Below, in pieces: positions 1 through 5,220 of a stretch of 5,220 nt of DNA. Position numbers and translations under genes: made by a program. The notes below the pieces were generated by a model. That model was not told the DNA's origin. It saw only the letters and a program-made list of their open reading frames with translations, and searched no databases. How positions within the stretch are numbered: position 1 is the first letter of the stretch; every line of letters starts with the position of its first letter. Origin of the DNA: JAUIBE01 sp035267185 (GTDB lineage: Bacteria > Pseudomonadota > Gammaproteobacteria > Xanthomonadales > SZUA-36); assembly GCA_035267185.1 (NCBI GenBank), contig DATFLY010000031.1, forward strand, positions 1 to 5,220, read 5' to 3'.

Positions 1-569
1 GCCATGGAGGCCTGGCCTTCCAGGTAGAAATGATCCTGACCTCCGGTCTCGACTTCACCCTGAAGCCTGCATGCTGAGCGGGCCAACCCTTCAGCCACAT
101 CGCCACGCGACATCTCATGAGGCTCGGTAACCCACGATTCACGCTCGACGGCGTCTTCAATTTCAATAATTGATTCTGATTCATCAATCTCGAATTCTAC
201 CAGTCTTGCGGCCCACCTCGCGGCATTTCGGTCTGTTGCAGCCACCGCGAAAAGCACCTGGCCACAAAATTTGACCTCCTTCGAGGCGAGGATCGGCTCA
301 TCCATGGTGTGCATGGGGCTGGTGTCGTTCTGCCCCGGCACATCATCAGCTGTGATGACGGCAATCACATCTTTGGCTGCACGCACCTTTGAAAGATCCA
401 TCGACCGGACCTTGCCACTGGCAACCCGGCTGACCCCGACATAGGCATGCAACAGCCCGGCAGGCTCCAGGATGTCATCCACGTAGACCGCAGACCCAGT
501 CACGTGCTTCACAGCACTGTCGTGTGCCACTGGTGAACGGACCATTGGTGTGTGAGAGGGTTTAGCCAT
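1..569 (-). CDS. xdhB: Xanthine dehydrogenase molybdopterin-binding (large) subunit XdhB, N-terminal part, cut by the window edge
   Basis: The gene runs leftwards off the window; 189 full codons are present of a subunit that is usually about 770-800 residues. XdhB carries the molybdenum cofactor and oxidises hypoxanthine and xanthine to urate in the cytoplasm, passing electrons to the Fe-S and FAD groups of XdhA. Visible are the start of the hammerhead domain with GSAVYVDD (residues 25-32), the FCGQVLFAV segment (101-109) and GGQDHFYLEGQ (177-187), the GGQ-x-HFYLE motif at the start of the Mo-binding domain. The usual Glu of GGQEHFYLE is Asp here. The start ATG at 569-567 overlaps the xdhA stop by 8 nt. 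It is preceded at 580-575 by AGGTGA, a good ribosome binding site 5 nt away, which supports this start. XdhC, the usual cofactor-insertion partner, may follow outside the window. The identification is secure; the C-terminal catalytic Glu cannot be seen. Confidence 0.95.
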   Translation of the reverse strand, partial: MAKPSHTPMVRSPVAHDSAVKHVTGSAVYVDDILEPAGLLHAYVGVSRVASGKVRSMDLSKVRAAKDVIAVITADDVPGQNDTSPMHTMDEPILASKEVKFCGQVLFAVAATDRNAARWAARLVEFEIDESESIIEIEDAVERESWVTEPHEMSRGDVAEGLARSACRLQGEVETGGQDHFYLEGQASM

Positions 570-2019
570 CGTTCTCACCTGATGTTTCCAGGTATAAGCG
601 TTTGAGAAGATTCCTGGCAGACAGCATTCGATAGTCCGCACTGGCACGCCAGTCGCTCAAAGGCTTGAAATCTTCGGTCAGGGCTTCGCAGGCTTTCGCG
701 ACAGTAGATTCGTCCCATGGCGCGCCTGACACAATTTTCTCAGCAGCCGTTGCCCGCGCGGGAACGCCTGCCATGCCGCCATAAGCGATTCGAATCTCCT
801 GGACCTCTTTATCTTTGAGCCTTAGCACAAAAGCACCAAGCACTGCCGTAATGTCCTGATCAGAACGTTTTGAAACCTTGTAGACACGAAAGAAGCTATC
901 GGTTTGAGGCAGAGGCATGCGGATTTTGTGAACGAACTCACCTGGCTGAAGATCCTGCGTGCCATATTCAATAAAGAAATCCTCCAGATCAATTTCCCGA
1001 CTGCCTTTAGAGCTGGTCAGTACTAATTTGGACCTCAGAACCATCAGTGGGGGTGGCATATCGCCAATCGGCGATCCATTGGCAATGTTGCCGCCGATGG
1101 TACCGGCATTGCGCACCTGCAATCCTCCCAACCGTGTCAGCATCTCCCTGAAATCAGGGTAATGCTCACAAAGGATCGGCATTGCATCGGTGTAAGAGGC
1201 CGTCGCTCCTATCTCGATATACTCATCCCCAACCTCGATGGACGAAAGCCCCTCGACCTCGCCAAGGTAAATCATGGTTTCGAACTGTTTTAACTCCTTG
1301 GTCAGCCACAAACCCACATCCGTTGCACCGGCCACCGGCACACCCTCCGGATACTGAGACAGCATGCCAAGTAGCTGCTGCTGGGTTCTGGGCACCAGCA
1401 ACTGCCTGCCGTGTGCCGATATTCGAATCGGGTCGGAACTTCGGATTGATTCAAGCTGATCGATGGTTTGTTGTTGACCCGAATCGAATTGATCTGTCTC
1501 AGGCATCATTAATGTTTTGCGACTGGCACGCACGATTGGCGCATAGCCGGTACAACGGCAAAGGTTGCCGGCAAGACCCTGGTTGATGGGTGTGTTATCG
1601 AGCCCGTTATAGCCTTCAAAACTCGGATCATGTGTCATGGCAAACATCGACATCACAAAGCCGGGCGTACAAAAACCGCACTGGGAGCCATGATGGTCGA
1701 CCATGGCCTGTTGCACCGGATGCAGCTTCAGCCGGCCATCGGATTGTTTCCTGGCAAGATCCTCCACGGTGATCAGCTGGCGACCATCGAGTGAAACCAT
1801 GGGTTGGATACAGGAATTGATTGCCTTGTAGCTGAGGGTGTCACCTTGTTGCTCGGCAACCACTACCGTACAGGCACCACAGTCGCCTTCTGCGCAACCT
1901 TCCTTGGTGCCGACCCGCCCATTGCTGCGAAGCCATTCAAGCACGGTGGTCTCCGGTTCAATGTCACTGACACTGACCAGATGATCTCCGAGAATAAAAT
2001 CGATTTGGCTACGCATCAT
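562..2019 (-). CDS. xdhA: Xanthine dehydrogenase small subunit XdhA (2Fe-2S and FAD domains)
   Basis: This is a complete 485-residue electron-transfer subunit of cytoplasmic xanthine dehydrogenase, normal in length for the bacterial two-subunit type. The plant-type ferredoxin domain (about residues 5-85) has Cys42, Cys47, Cys50 and Cys70. The second all-helical 2Fe-2S domain (about 90-170) has QCGFCTPG with Cys114 and Cys117 and NLCRCTGY with Cys154 and Cys156. All eight cluster ligands are therefore present. The FAD domain follows, with VAGATDVG (229-236) and RNAGTIGGNIANGSPIGD (303-320), and a CO-dehydrogenase-flavoprotein-like C-terminal region to about 475. Together with XdhB it passes electrons from xanthine to NAD+. 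It starts 14 nt after uraH with tandem ATG ATG codons (2019-2014) and no clear Shine-Dalgarno, so coupling to uraH translation is likely. Its TAA stop lies inside the xdhB start (8-nt overlap). No defect is seen. Confidence 0.97.
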   Translation of the reverse strand: MMRSQIDFILGDHLVSVSDIEPETTVLEWLRSNGRVGTKEGCAEGDCGACTVVVAEQQGDTLSYKAINSCIQPMVSLDGRQLITVEDLARKQSDGRLKLHPVQQAMVDHHGSQCGFCTPGFVMSMFAMTHDPSFEGYNGLDNTPINQGLAGNLCRCTGYAPIVRASRKTLMMPETDQFDSGQQQTIDQLESIRSSDPIRISAHGRQLLVPRTQQQLLGMLSQYPEGVPVAGATDVGLWLTKELKQFETMIYLGEVEGLSSIEVGDEYIEIGATASYTDAMPILCEHYPDFREMLTRLGGLQVRNAGTIGGNIANGSPIGDMPPPLMVLRSKLVLTSSKGSREIDLEDFFIEYGTQDLQPGEFVHKIRMPLPQTDSFFRVYKVSKRSDQDITAVLGAFVLRLKDKEVQEIRIAYGGMAGVPARATAAEKIVSGAPWDESTVAKACEALTEDFKPLSDWRASADYRMLSARNLLKRLYLETSGENDG

Positions 2020-2033
2020 TCGACACGATCAGC

Positions 2034-2381
2034 TCAGCTACCACGATAGGTGCTGTAACCAAACGGAGAAATCAGTAGCGGCACATGATAGTGCTCGTCA
2101 CCAGAGATACCGAAGCGTATGACCACGTGGTCAAGGAAGGCAGGGTCGGGCAGACTGACACCCGTTTTTCGAAAATAGTCCCCAATATGAAAGACCAATT
2201 CGTATTCACCGGGCTGGAAATCATCTCCATCAATCAGCGGCGCTGCACAACGACCATCTTCATTGGTGAGTGCGCTGCTGAGACGTTCAGCCTGGTCATC
2301 CAGCCGGTATAAATCGATGAGTACATCCGCGGCCGGTTTGCCACTTGCGGTATCCAGAATATGCGTTGTCAGTGCGCCCAT
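2034..2381 (-). CDS. uraH: 5-hydroxyisourate hydrolase (transthyretin-like, HIUase)
   Basis: The product is a complete 115-residue cytoplasmic enzyme that hydrolyses 5-hydroxyisourate, the product of urate oxidation, to OHCU. It has the transthyretin-fold signatures of the hydrolase: the N-terminal TTHILD with His7, Arg44 in EDGR, HYHVPLL (97-103) with His99, and the exact C-terminal Tyr-Arg-Gly-Ser tetrapeptide (112-115) that separates HIU hydrolases from transthyretin hormone carriers. The family works as a tetramer. Length is typical and there is no signal peptide, so periplasmic forms are excluded. The ATG at 2381-2379 is preceded by GGGGA (2393-2389) at 7 nt, a fair ribosome binding site. 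It is the first gene of the leftward set and lies 14 nt ahead of xdhA. This pairs the third pathway step with the first, while the next step (uraD) is in the divergent operon. Confidence 0.97.
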   Translation of the reverse strand: MGALTTHILDTASGKPAADVLIDLYRLDDQAERLSSALTNEDGRCAAPLIDGDDFQPGEYELVFHIGDYFRKTGVSLPDPAFLDHVVIRFGISGDEHYHVPLLISPFGYSTYRGS

Positions 2382-2466
2382 GGCAAAATCCCCAGACTGT
2401 ATCTTTAATACCGGCGTTAAGTACCGGTCAGCCTGAGTATATCAATTCAATGAACAAGCCCCAGAC
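2382..2466. promoter_or_regulatory. Divergent uraH / puuE control region
   Basis: These 85 bp separate the start codons of two head-to-head operons, so both promoters and any operator should lie here or just inside the genes. The stretch is more AT-rich than the genes. For puuE a possible -10 is TATATC (2438-2443), but no good -35 sits 16-18 bp upstream; that place is occupied by an inverted repeat. For uraH, TTGATA (minus strand, 2445-2440) resembles a -35, with only a poor -10 (TACTTA, 2423-2418) 16 bp further on. Weak core promoters overlapped by a repeat would fit a regulated promoter. An 8-bp direct repeat CCCCAGAC occurs at both ends (2390-2397 and 2459-2466). The promoter elements are guesses; that the region is regulatory follows from gene layout. 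Confidence 0.6.
2410..2428. repeat. Inverted repeat ACCGG-N9-CCGGT, candidate operator
   Basis: Five-base arms ACCGG (2410-2414) and CCGGT (2424-2428) are perfectly inverted around a 9-bp spacer containing TTAA. The hexamer TACCGG also occurs twice as a direct repeat (2409-2414 and 2422-2427). The element lies near the middle of the shared intergenic region and covers the expected -35 position for puuE, a natural place for a dimeric transcription factor to control both operons. Which regulator would bind is unknown; none is encoded in the window. Five-base arms can arise by chance. Confidence 0.35.
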
Positions 2467-2470
2467 ATGA
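2450..2470 (+). other. Possible six-codon leader ORF (MNKPQT) overlapping the puuE start
   Basis: An ATG at 2450-2452 opens a six-codon reading frame whose TGA stop (2468-2470) overlaps the puuE ATG in the four-base arrangement ATGA, the same junction as alc/allA. It could let ribosomes re-initiate on puuE, which lacks a recognisable Shine-Dalgarno. No convincing ribosome binding site precedes the leader ORF itself, and a frame this short can occur by chance. It matters only if the transcript starts upstream of 2450. Confidence 0.2.
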
Positions 2471-3390
2471 GCCATCCAGTCGACAGTTCCCAGCCTTATC
2501 CACGCGACCTGGCGGGCTATGGCGATGAACCGCCCCATGCCGGCTGGCCAGGCGGTGCACGGCTTGCCCTGCAGGTGGTGCTGAACTACGAGGAAGGCGG
2601 CGAGAACTGCGTGCTTCACGGCGATGGCGCCTCTGAAGCTTTCCTGTCTGAAATCGTTGGTGCGGCGCCTCGCGAGAACGTCCGCCACATGTCCATGGAA
2701 TCCATCTATGAGTATGGATCACGGGTGGGTGTCTGGCGATTGCGGCGGCTGTTTCGTGAACACAATGTGCCTGTCACGGTGTTTGCAGTTGGCATGGCCG
2801 TTGAACGCTACCCGACACCCGTTCGTGCACTCCATTCTGATGGCCACGAAATCTGTTCTCATGGTTATCGCTGGATCGACTACCAGCACATCGATGAAGC
2901 CACTGAGCGCGATCACCTGAAAAAAGCCATCGAGGTGATTGAAGATGCCACCGGAGAACGACCGCTGGGATGGTATACAGGGCGGTGCAGCCCCAACACA
3001 CGGCGGTTGGTGGTTGATGAAGGCGGATTTGAATACGATTCGGACGATTACAGTGACGAGTTGCCCTTCTGGAACCATCAGCACGGCAGACCCCACCTGG
3101 TTATTCCGTACACGCTGGATGTGAATGACATGCGTTTTGCAACCTCGCAGGGATTCAATTCGGGCGAGCAGTTCTATCAATATCTCAAGGACAGCTTTGA
3201 TGTGCTGTATGCCGAGGGCAACCAAACGCCGCGGATGATGTCTATTGGGCTGCACTGCAGGCTGGCCGGGCGACCGGGACGATTTGCGGCACTTGAGCGC
3301 TTTATTCGTTATGCTCAATCTTATGATGATATCTGGTGGTGTCGCCGTATCGACATCGCTCGCCACTGGAAGGAACACCATCCTCCGTAA
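2467..3390 (+). CDS. puuE: Allantoinase PuuE, polysaccharide-deacetylase type
   Basis: This complete 307-residue cytoplasmic enzyme hydrolyses (S)-allantoin to allantoate. It belongs to the NodB/polysaccharide-deacetylase superfamily, not to the metal-dependent amidohydrolase allantoinases (AllB), and matches PuuE in length and motifs. NYEEGGE (40-46) stands where deacetylases have the Asp-Asp metal motif. HEICSHGYRW (127-136) has His132 but Trp136 where the second metal His would be. YDSDDYSDELPFW (190-202) and GLHCRLAGRPGR (261-272) are family blocks. The altered metal site agrees with the known metal independence of PuuE. The ATG at 2467 is the first in frame that gives the usual N-terminus (YPRDLAGYG); no good Shine-Dalgarno precedes it. 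It leads the rightward operon, with uraD starting 1 nt after its stop. A chitin or peptidoglycan deacetylase is unlikely given the motifs, the neighbours and the lack of a signal peptide. Confidence 0.96.
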   Translation: MSHPVDSSQPYPRDLAGYGDEPPHAGWPGGARLALQVVLNYEEGGENCVLHGDGASEAFLSEIVGAAPRENVRHMSMESIYEYGSRVGVWRLRRLFREHNVPVTVFAVGMAVERYPTPVRALHSDGHEICSHGYRWIDYQHIDEATERDHLKKAIEVIEDATGERPLGWYTGRCSPNTRRLVVDEGGFEYDSDDYSDELPFWNHQHGRPHLVIPYTLDVNDMRFATSQGFNSGEQFYQYLKDSFDVLYAEGNQTPRMMSIGLHCRLAGRPGRFAALERFIRYAQSYDDIWWCRRIDIARHWKEHHPP

Positions 3391-3391
3391 C

Positions 3392-3925
3392 ATGAATCAT
3401 GACGAACAATTGGATGGAGACAGGGATCAGTTTCTTAAGCAATTCGGCAGCGTGGTCGAGCATTCGCCGTGGGTGGCCGAAGCGGTCTGGAACGAGCACA
3501 ACAGGGCAGCCCGGTCGTATGATTTCGAATCACTGGTGGACGCATTCGGCCGGGTGATTCGAAGCGCACCGGAAGAAACCCAACTGGAGCTCCTGAGCGC
3601 CCATCCCGACCTCGCCTGTGGCGTGGTCGCCAGCAGCGCACTCAGCAGGGAATCAAAGGAAGAACAGGAAGGCGCCGGCCTGGACCGCTGCTCCCCACAG
3701 GAATTCATCGAATTCCAGACCCTTAACATCGAATACCGGAAAGATTTCGGTTTTCCTTTCATCATCGCGGTGCGCGGGATGAACCGACGCGAAATCCTCA
3801 AGAGTTTTCACCGCCGGATCGAAAGATCCAAAGAAAAGGAGTTCGCCACCGCCATCGAAAATGTGATTCGAATCATCGGCTACCGCATAGCCAATATCCT
3901 GAGCGGGAAAGAACAGGTTGAATAG
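3392..3925 (+). CDS. uraD: OHCU decarboxylase
   Basis: The product is 177 residues and converts 2-oxo-4-hydroxy-4-carboxy-5-ureidoimidazoline (OHCU) to (S)-allantoin with loss of CO2, the step after UraH. It is an all-helical protein of about the usual 165-175 residues. Visible family marks are HPDL (71-74, catalytic His71), SKEEQEGAGL (88-97, Glu91 as the probable catalytic acid), FQTLN (108-112), FGFPFIIAVRG (119-129) and Arg165 near the end. After HPDL-Ala the usual Gly-Lys is Cys-Gly (76-77). The frame is open back to 3245 within puuE, but the ATG at 3392, one base after the puuE stop, gives the correct length and N-terminus. The only AGGA is 17 nt upstream and could pair with TCCT at 3381-3384, so translation probably depends on ribosomes finishing puuE. 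The last 8 nt overlap alc. Confidence 0.95.
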   Translation: MNHDEQLDGDRDQFLKQFGSVVEHSPWVAEAVWNEHNRAARSYDFESLVDAFGRVIRSAPEETQLELLSAHPDLACGVVASSALSRESKEEQEGAGLDRCSPQEFIEFQTLNIEYRKDFGFPFIIAVRGMNRREILKSFHRRIERSKEKEFATAIENVIRIIGYRIANILSGKEQVE

Positions 3926-4946
3926 GATCGCGACAGAAGCACCACGATTCACGCATTGCTTTGTGAATCTGGCCCAGCCAAGAATCGGTGCGCAAGTGGT
4001 CTGCGCATCTGATGAATTCTTCGCCGAGCGTCACCGCCTGATTTCACCGGCAGATCCTGTATTTATGGCCGACATATACGATGAAAATGGCAAATGGATG
4101 GATGGCTGGGAGTCACGACGGCGGCGCGATGGAGGCCATGACTGGTGCATGATTCGTTTATGCCCTGGAACCATCAAGGGCTTCGAGATAGACACCAGTT
4201 TCTTCACCGGCAACTACCCACCCGAAGCAAGTATTGACGCCTGTCAGAATTTTGACTCAGACCCGGACCCCCTGGATGACAGCCAGTGGCAGCCTCTACT
4301 GGGACGCGTATCACTCAAAGGCAACTCACAACATTATTTTGATGTAGAGGACGACAACGTCCGGACCCATCTGCGTCTGAATATCTTTCCTGATGGCGGC
4401 ATCGCAAGATTGCGGGCTTTTGGTGTGGCACACCGCGACTGGTCAGATCACGATCCTGCCGATCCAGTCGACCTGGTTGCCCTGCTCAATGGCGGCCGGG
4501 CACTGGCATGTAATGACATGCATTATGGCCACATGTGCAAGCTCATCCTTCCGGATCAGTCGATCAACATGGGCGATGGCTGGGAAACCCGGCGCAGGCG
4601 GGATCCCGGACATGATTGGGTCATACTCAGGCTGGGGCTTCCTGGCAGCCTGAGCAGGGCGCAAATCGAGACCCAGTGGTTCAAGGGCAATTATCCTGCA
4701 GGCTGCGCTTTATACGGCGCCATGCTCGACGATATGGTCGAAAGTGCCATCACGCCAGAGCTGGAAAACTGGCAGGAAATTCTGCCCTTCTCAGAGCTGG
4801 GCCCCGATGGCGTGCATGTCTTCGAGGATCTGAAACAGATCGGAACCATCAGCCATGTGATGCTGAATATTTACCCGGACGGCGGGATCAGCCGGCTGCG
4901 ACTGATCGGATTTCGTGATCCGGACTTCAAGTCGCCAGTGGAATGA
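3918..4946 (+). CDS. alc: Allantoicase (allantoate amidinohydrolase), TTG start
   Basis: The product is 342 residues, the usual size, and hydrolyses allantoate to (S)-ureidoglycolate and urea in the cytoplasm. It consists of two related jelly-roll allantoicase repeats, about residues 15-172 and 184-334. Matching blocks are MDGWESRRRRDGGHDW (61-76) with GDGWETRRRRDPGHDW (219-234), FFTGNYP (95-101) with WFKGNYP (254-260), and NIFPDGGIARLR (155-166) with NIYPDGGISRLR (317-328). The frame is closed upstream by a TGA at 3900-3902, and the only usual start codon before the conserved N-terminus (APRFTHCFVNLAQPR) is TTG at 3918. It overlaps the uraD stop by 8 nt and has no strong Shine-Dalgarno, only purine-rich GGGAAAG (3905-3911). 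Coupling to uraD is likely. The next GTG (3960) would remove part of the first conserved block. The stop overlaps the allA start as ATGA. Confidence 0.96.
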   Translation: MNRIATEAPRFTHCFVNLAQPRIGAQVVCASDEFFAERHRLISPADPVFMADIYDENGKWMDGWESRRRRDGGHDWCMIRLCPGTIKGFEIDTSFFTGNYPPEASIDACQNFDSDPDPLDDSQWQPLLGRVSLKGNSQHYFDVEDDNVRTHLRLNIFPDGGIARLRAFGVAHRDWSDHDPADPVDLVALLNGGRALACNDMHYGHMCKLILPDQSINMGDGWETRRRRDPGHDWVILRLGLPGSLSRAQIETQWFKGNYPAGCALYGAMLDDMVESAITPELENWQEILPFSELGPDGVHVFEDLKQIGTISHVMLNIYPDGGISRLRLIGFRDPDFKSPVE

Positions 4947-5220
4947 ACAACCACATTCTGCAACTTGAGCCGCTGACTACAGAAGCCTTCAGGCCTTATG
5001 GCACTGTTGTTGATACCGGGGAGACATCACCGGTCCTGATCAATGATGGGAACACACAAAAATTTGCCAACCTGCTTCCGCTCGACTGCGAACATCAGGA
5101 CGGCAGGGTTGCTGTTCACCTCTATCGAAGCATTGCACGCGAGTTGCCGCTGACCGTCCACGGATTGGAACGGCATCCACTCGGGAGCCAGGCATTCTGG
5201 CCATTGAGCAACAGGCCATA
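4943..5220 (+). CDS. allA: Ureidoglycolate lyase AllA, N-terminal part, cut by the window edge
   Basis: Ninety-two codons are present before the right edge of a protein usually about 160-175 residues long. AllA splits (S)-ureidoglycolate into glyoxylate and urea, the last step of the allantoin route. The sequence fits the family: LEPLTTEAFRPYG (8-20), INDG (33-36), a strand with VAVHLYRS (56-63), and the strongly conserved LERHPLGSQAFWPL (75-88), which belongs to the cupin-like fold. The ATG at 4943 overlaps the alc stop in ATGA, and no separate ribosome binding site stands out, so termination-reinitiation is expected. The older name ureidoglycolate hydrolase was used for the same family; it is distinct from the ammonia-releasing UAH (AllE-linked) route. 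The C-terminal half with further active-site residues lies outside the window. Confidence 0.94.
   Translation, partial: MNNHILQLEPLTTEAFRPYGTVVDTGETSPVLINDGNTQKFANLLPLDCEHQDGRVAVHLYRSIARELPLTVHGLERHPLGSQAFWPLSNRP

Noticed and set aside
1182..1586. Plus-strand open frame (134 codons) opposite xdhA
   Set aside because: It is antisense to the FAD domain of xdhA. The translation is rich in Pro, Arg and Trp and looks like a reading-frame shadow.
3371..3384. Small hairpin AGGA-N6-TCCT before uraD as a terminator
   Set aside because: The stem has four base pairs, no T-tract follows, and the downstream gene starts immediately. It can at most affect uraD initiation.
3245..3391. Longer version of UraD starting inside puuE
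   Set aside because: It would add 49 residues that read the puuE C-terminus out of frame. Family length and the ATG at 3392 just after the puuE stop favour the shorter protein.
2719..3393. Long minus-strand open frame (224 codons) opposite puuE
   Set aside because: It lies wholly antisense to a gene with clear PuuE motifs, and its translation shows no recognisable domain. Long antisense frames are a common by-product of codon bias.
3427..3801. Minus-strand open frame (124 codons) opposite uraD
   Set aside because: It is fully antisense to uraD. The translation is Ser/Arg-rich low-complexity sequence with no family motif and no ribosome binding site.
1..5220. Mobile elements, CRISPR arrays, tRNA or rRNA genes
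   Set aside because: No repeat array, transposase-like frame, terminal inverted repeats or RNA-gene-like sequence was seen. Coding genes of one pathway occupy nearly all of the window.

Overview
The window is a gene-dense piece of a bacterial chromosome that carries a purine (xanthine to urate to allantoin) degradation locus. Seven protein genes fill almost all of it. Five are complete, and the two at the edges are cut by the window. The organism is most likely a proteobacterium, probably a gammaproteobacterium. This is inferred from the two-subunit XdhA/XdhB xanthine dehydrogenase, the polysaccharide-deacetylase-type allantoinase PuuE, and the order uraH, puuE, uraD, alc, allA, which I recall from Pseudomonas. 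Genus cannot be fixed from the sequence alone.

Layout. On the minus strand, reading right to left, are uraH (2381-2034), xdhA (2019-562) and xdhB (569 to beyond position 1). On the plus strand are puuE (2467-3390), uraD (3392-3925), alc (3918-4946) and allA (4943 to beyond 5220). The two sets are divergent and share an 85-bp intergenic region (2382-2466), the only non-coding stretch of any size. Within each set the genes touch or overlap: uraH/xdhA gap 14 nt, xdhA/xdhB overlap 8 nt, puuE/uraD gap 1 nt, uraD/alc overlap 8 nt, alc/allA overlap 4 nt. The window therefore looks like two compact operons fired from one control region.

Pathway. XdhA/XdhB oxidise hypoxanthine and xanthine to urate. 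A urate oxidase, not seen here, would make 5-hydroxyisourate. UraH hydrolyses that to OHCU, and UraD decarboxylates OHCU to (S)-allantoin. PuuE opens allantoin to allantoate, Alc releases the first urea to give (S)-ureidoglycolate, and AllA releases the second urea and glyoxylate. The only missing step between xanthine and glyoxylate is urate oxidation.

I see no RNA gene, mobile element, CRISPR array, prophage or clear terminator. No unknown system is evident. The points worth a second look are small: the TTG start of alc, the operator-like inverted repeat and the six-codon leader ORF between uraH and puuE, the missing uricase, and a substitution in the UraD HPDL loop.
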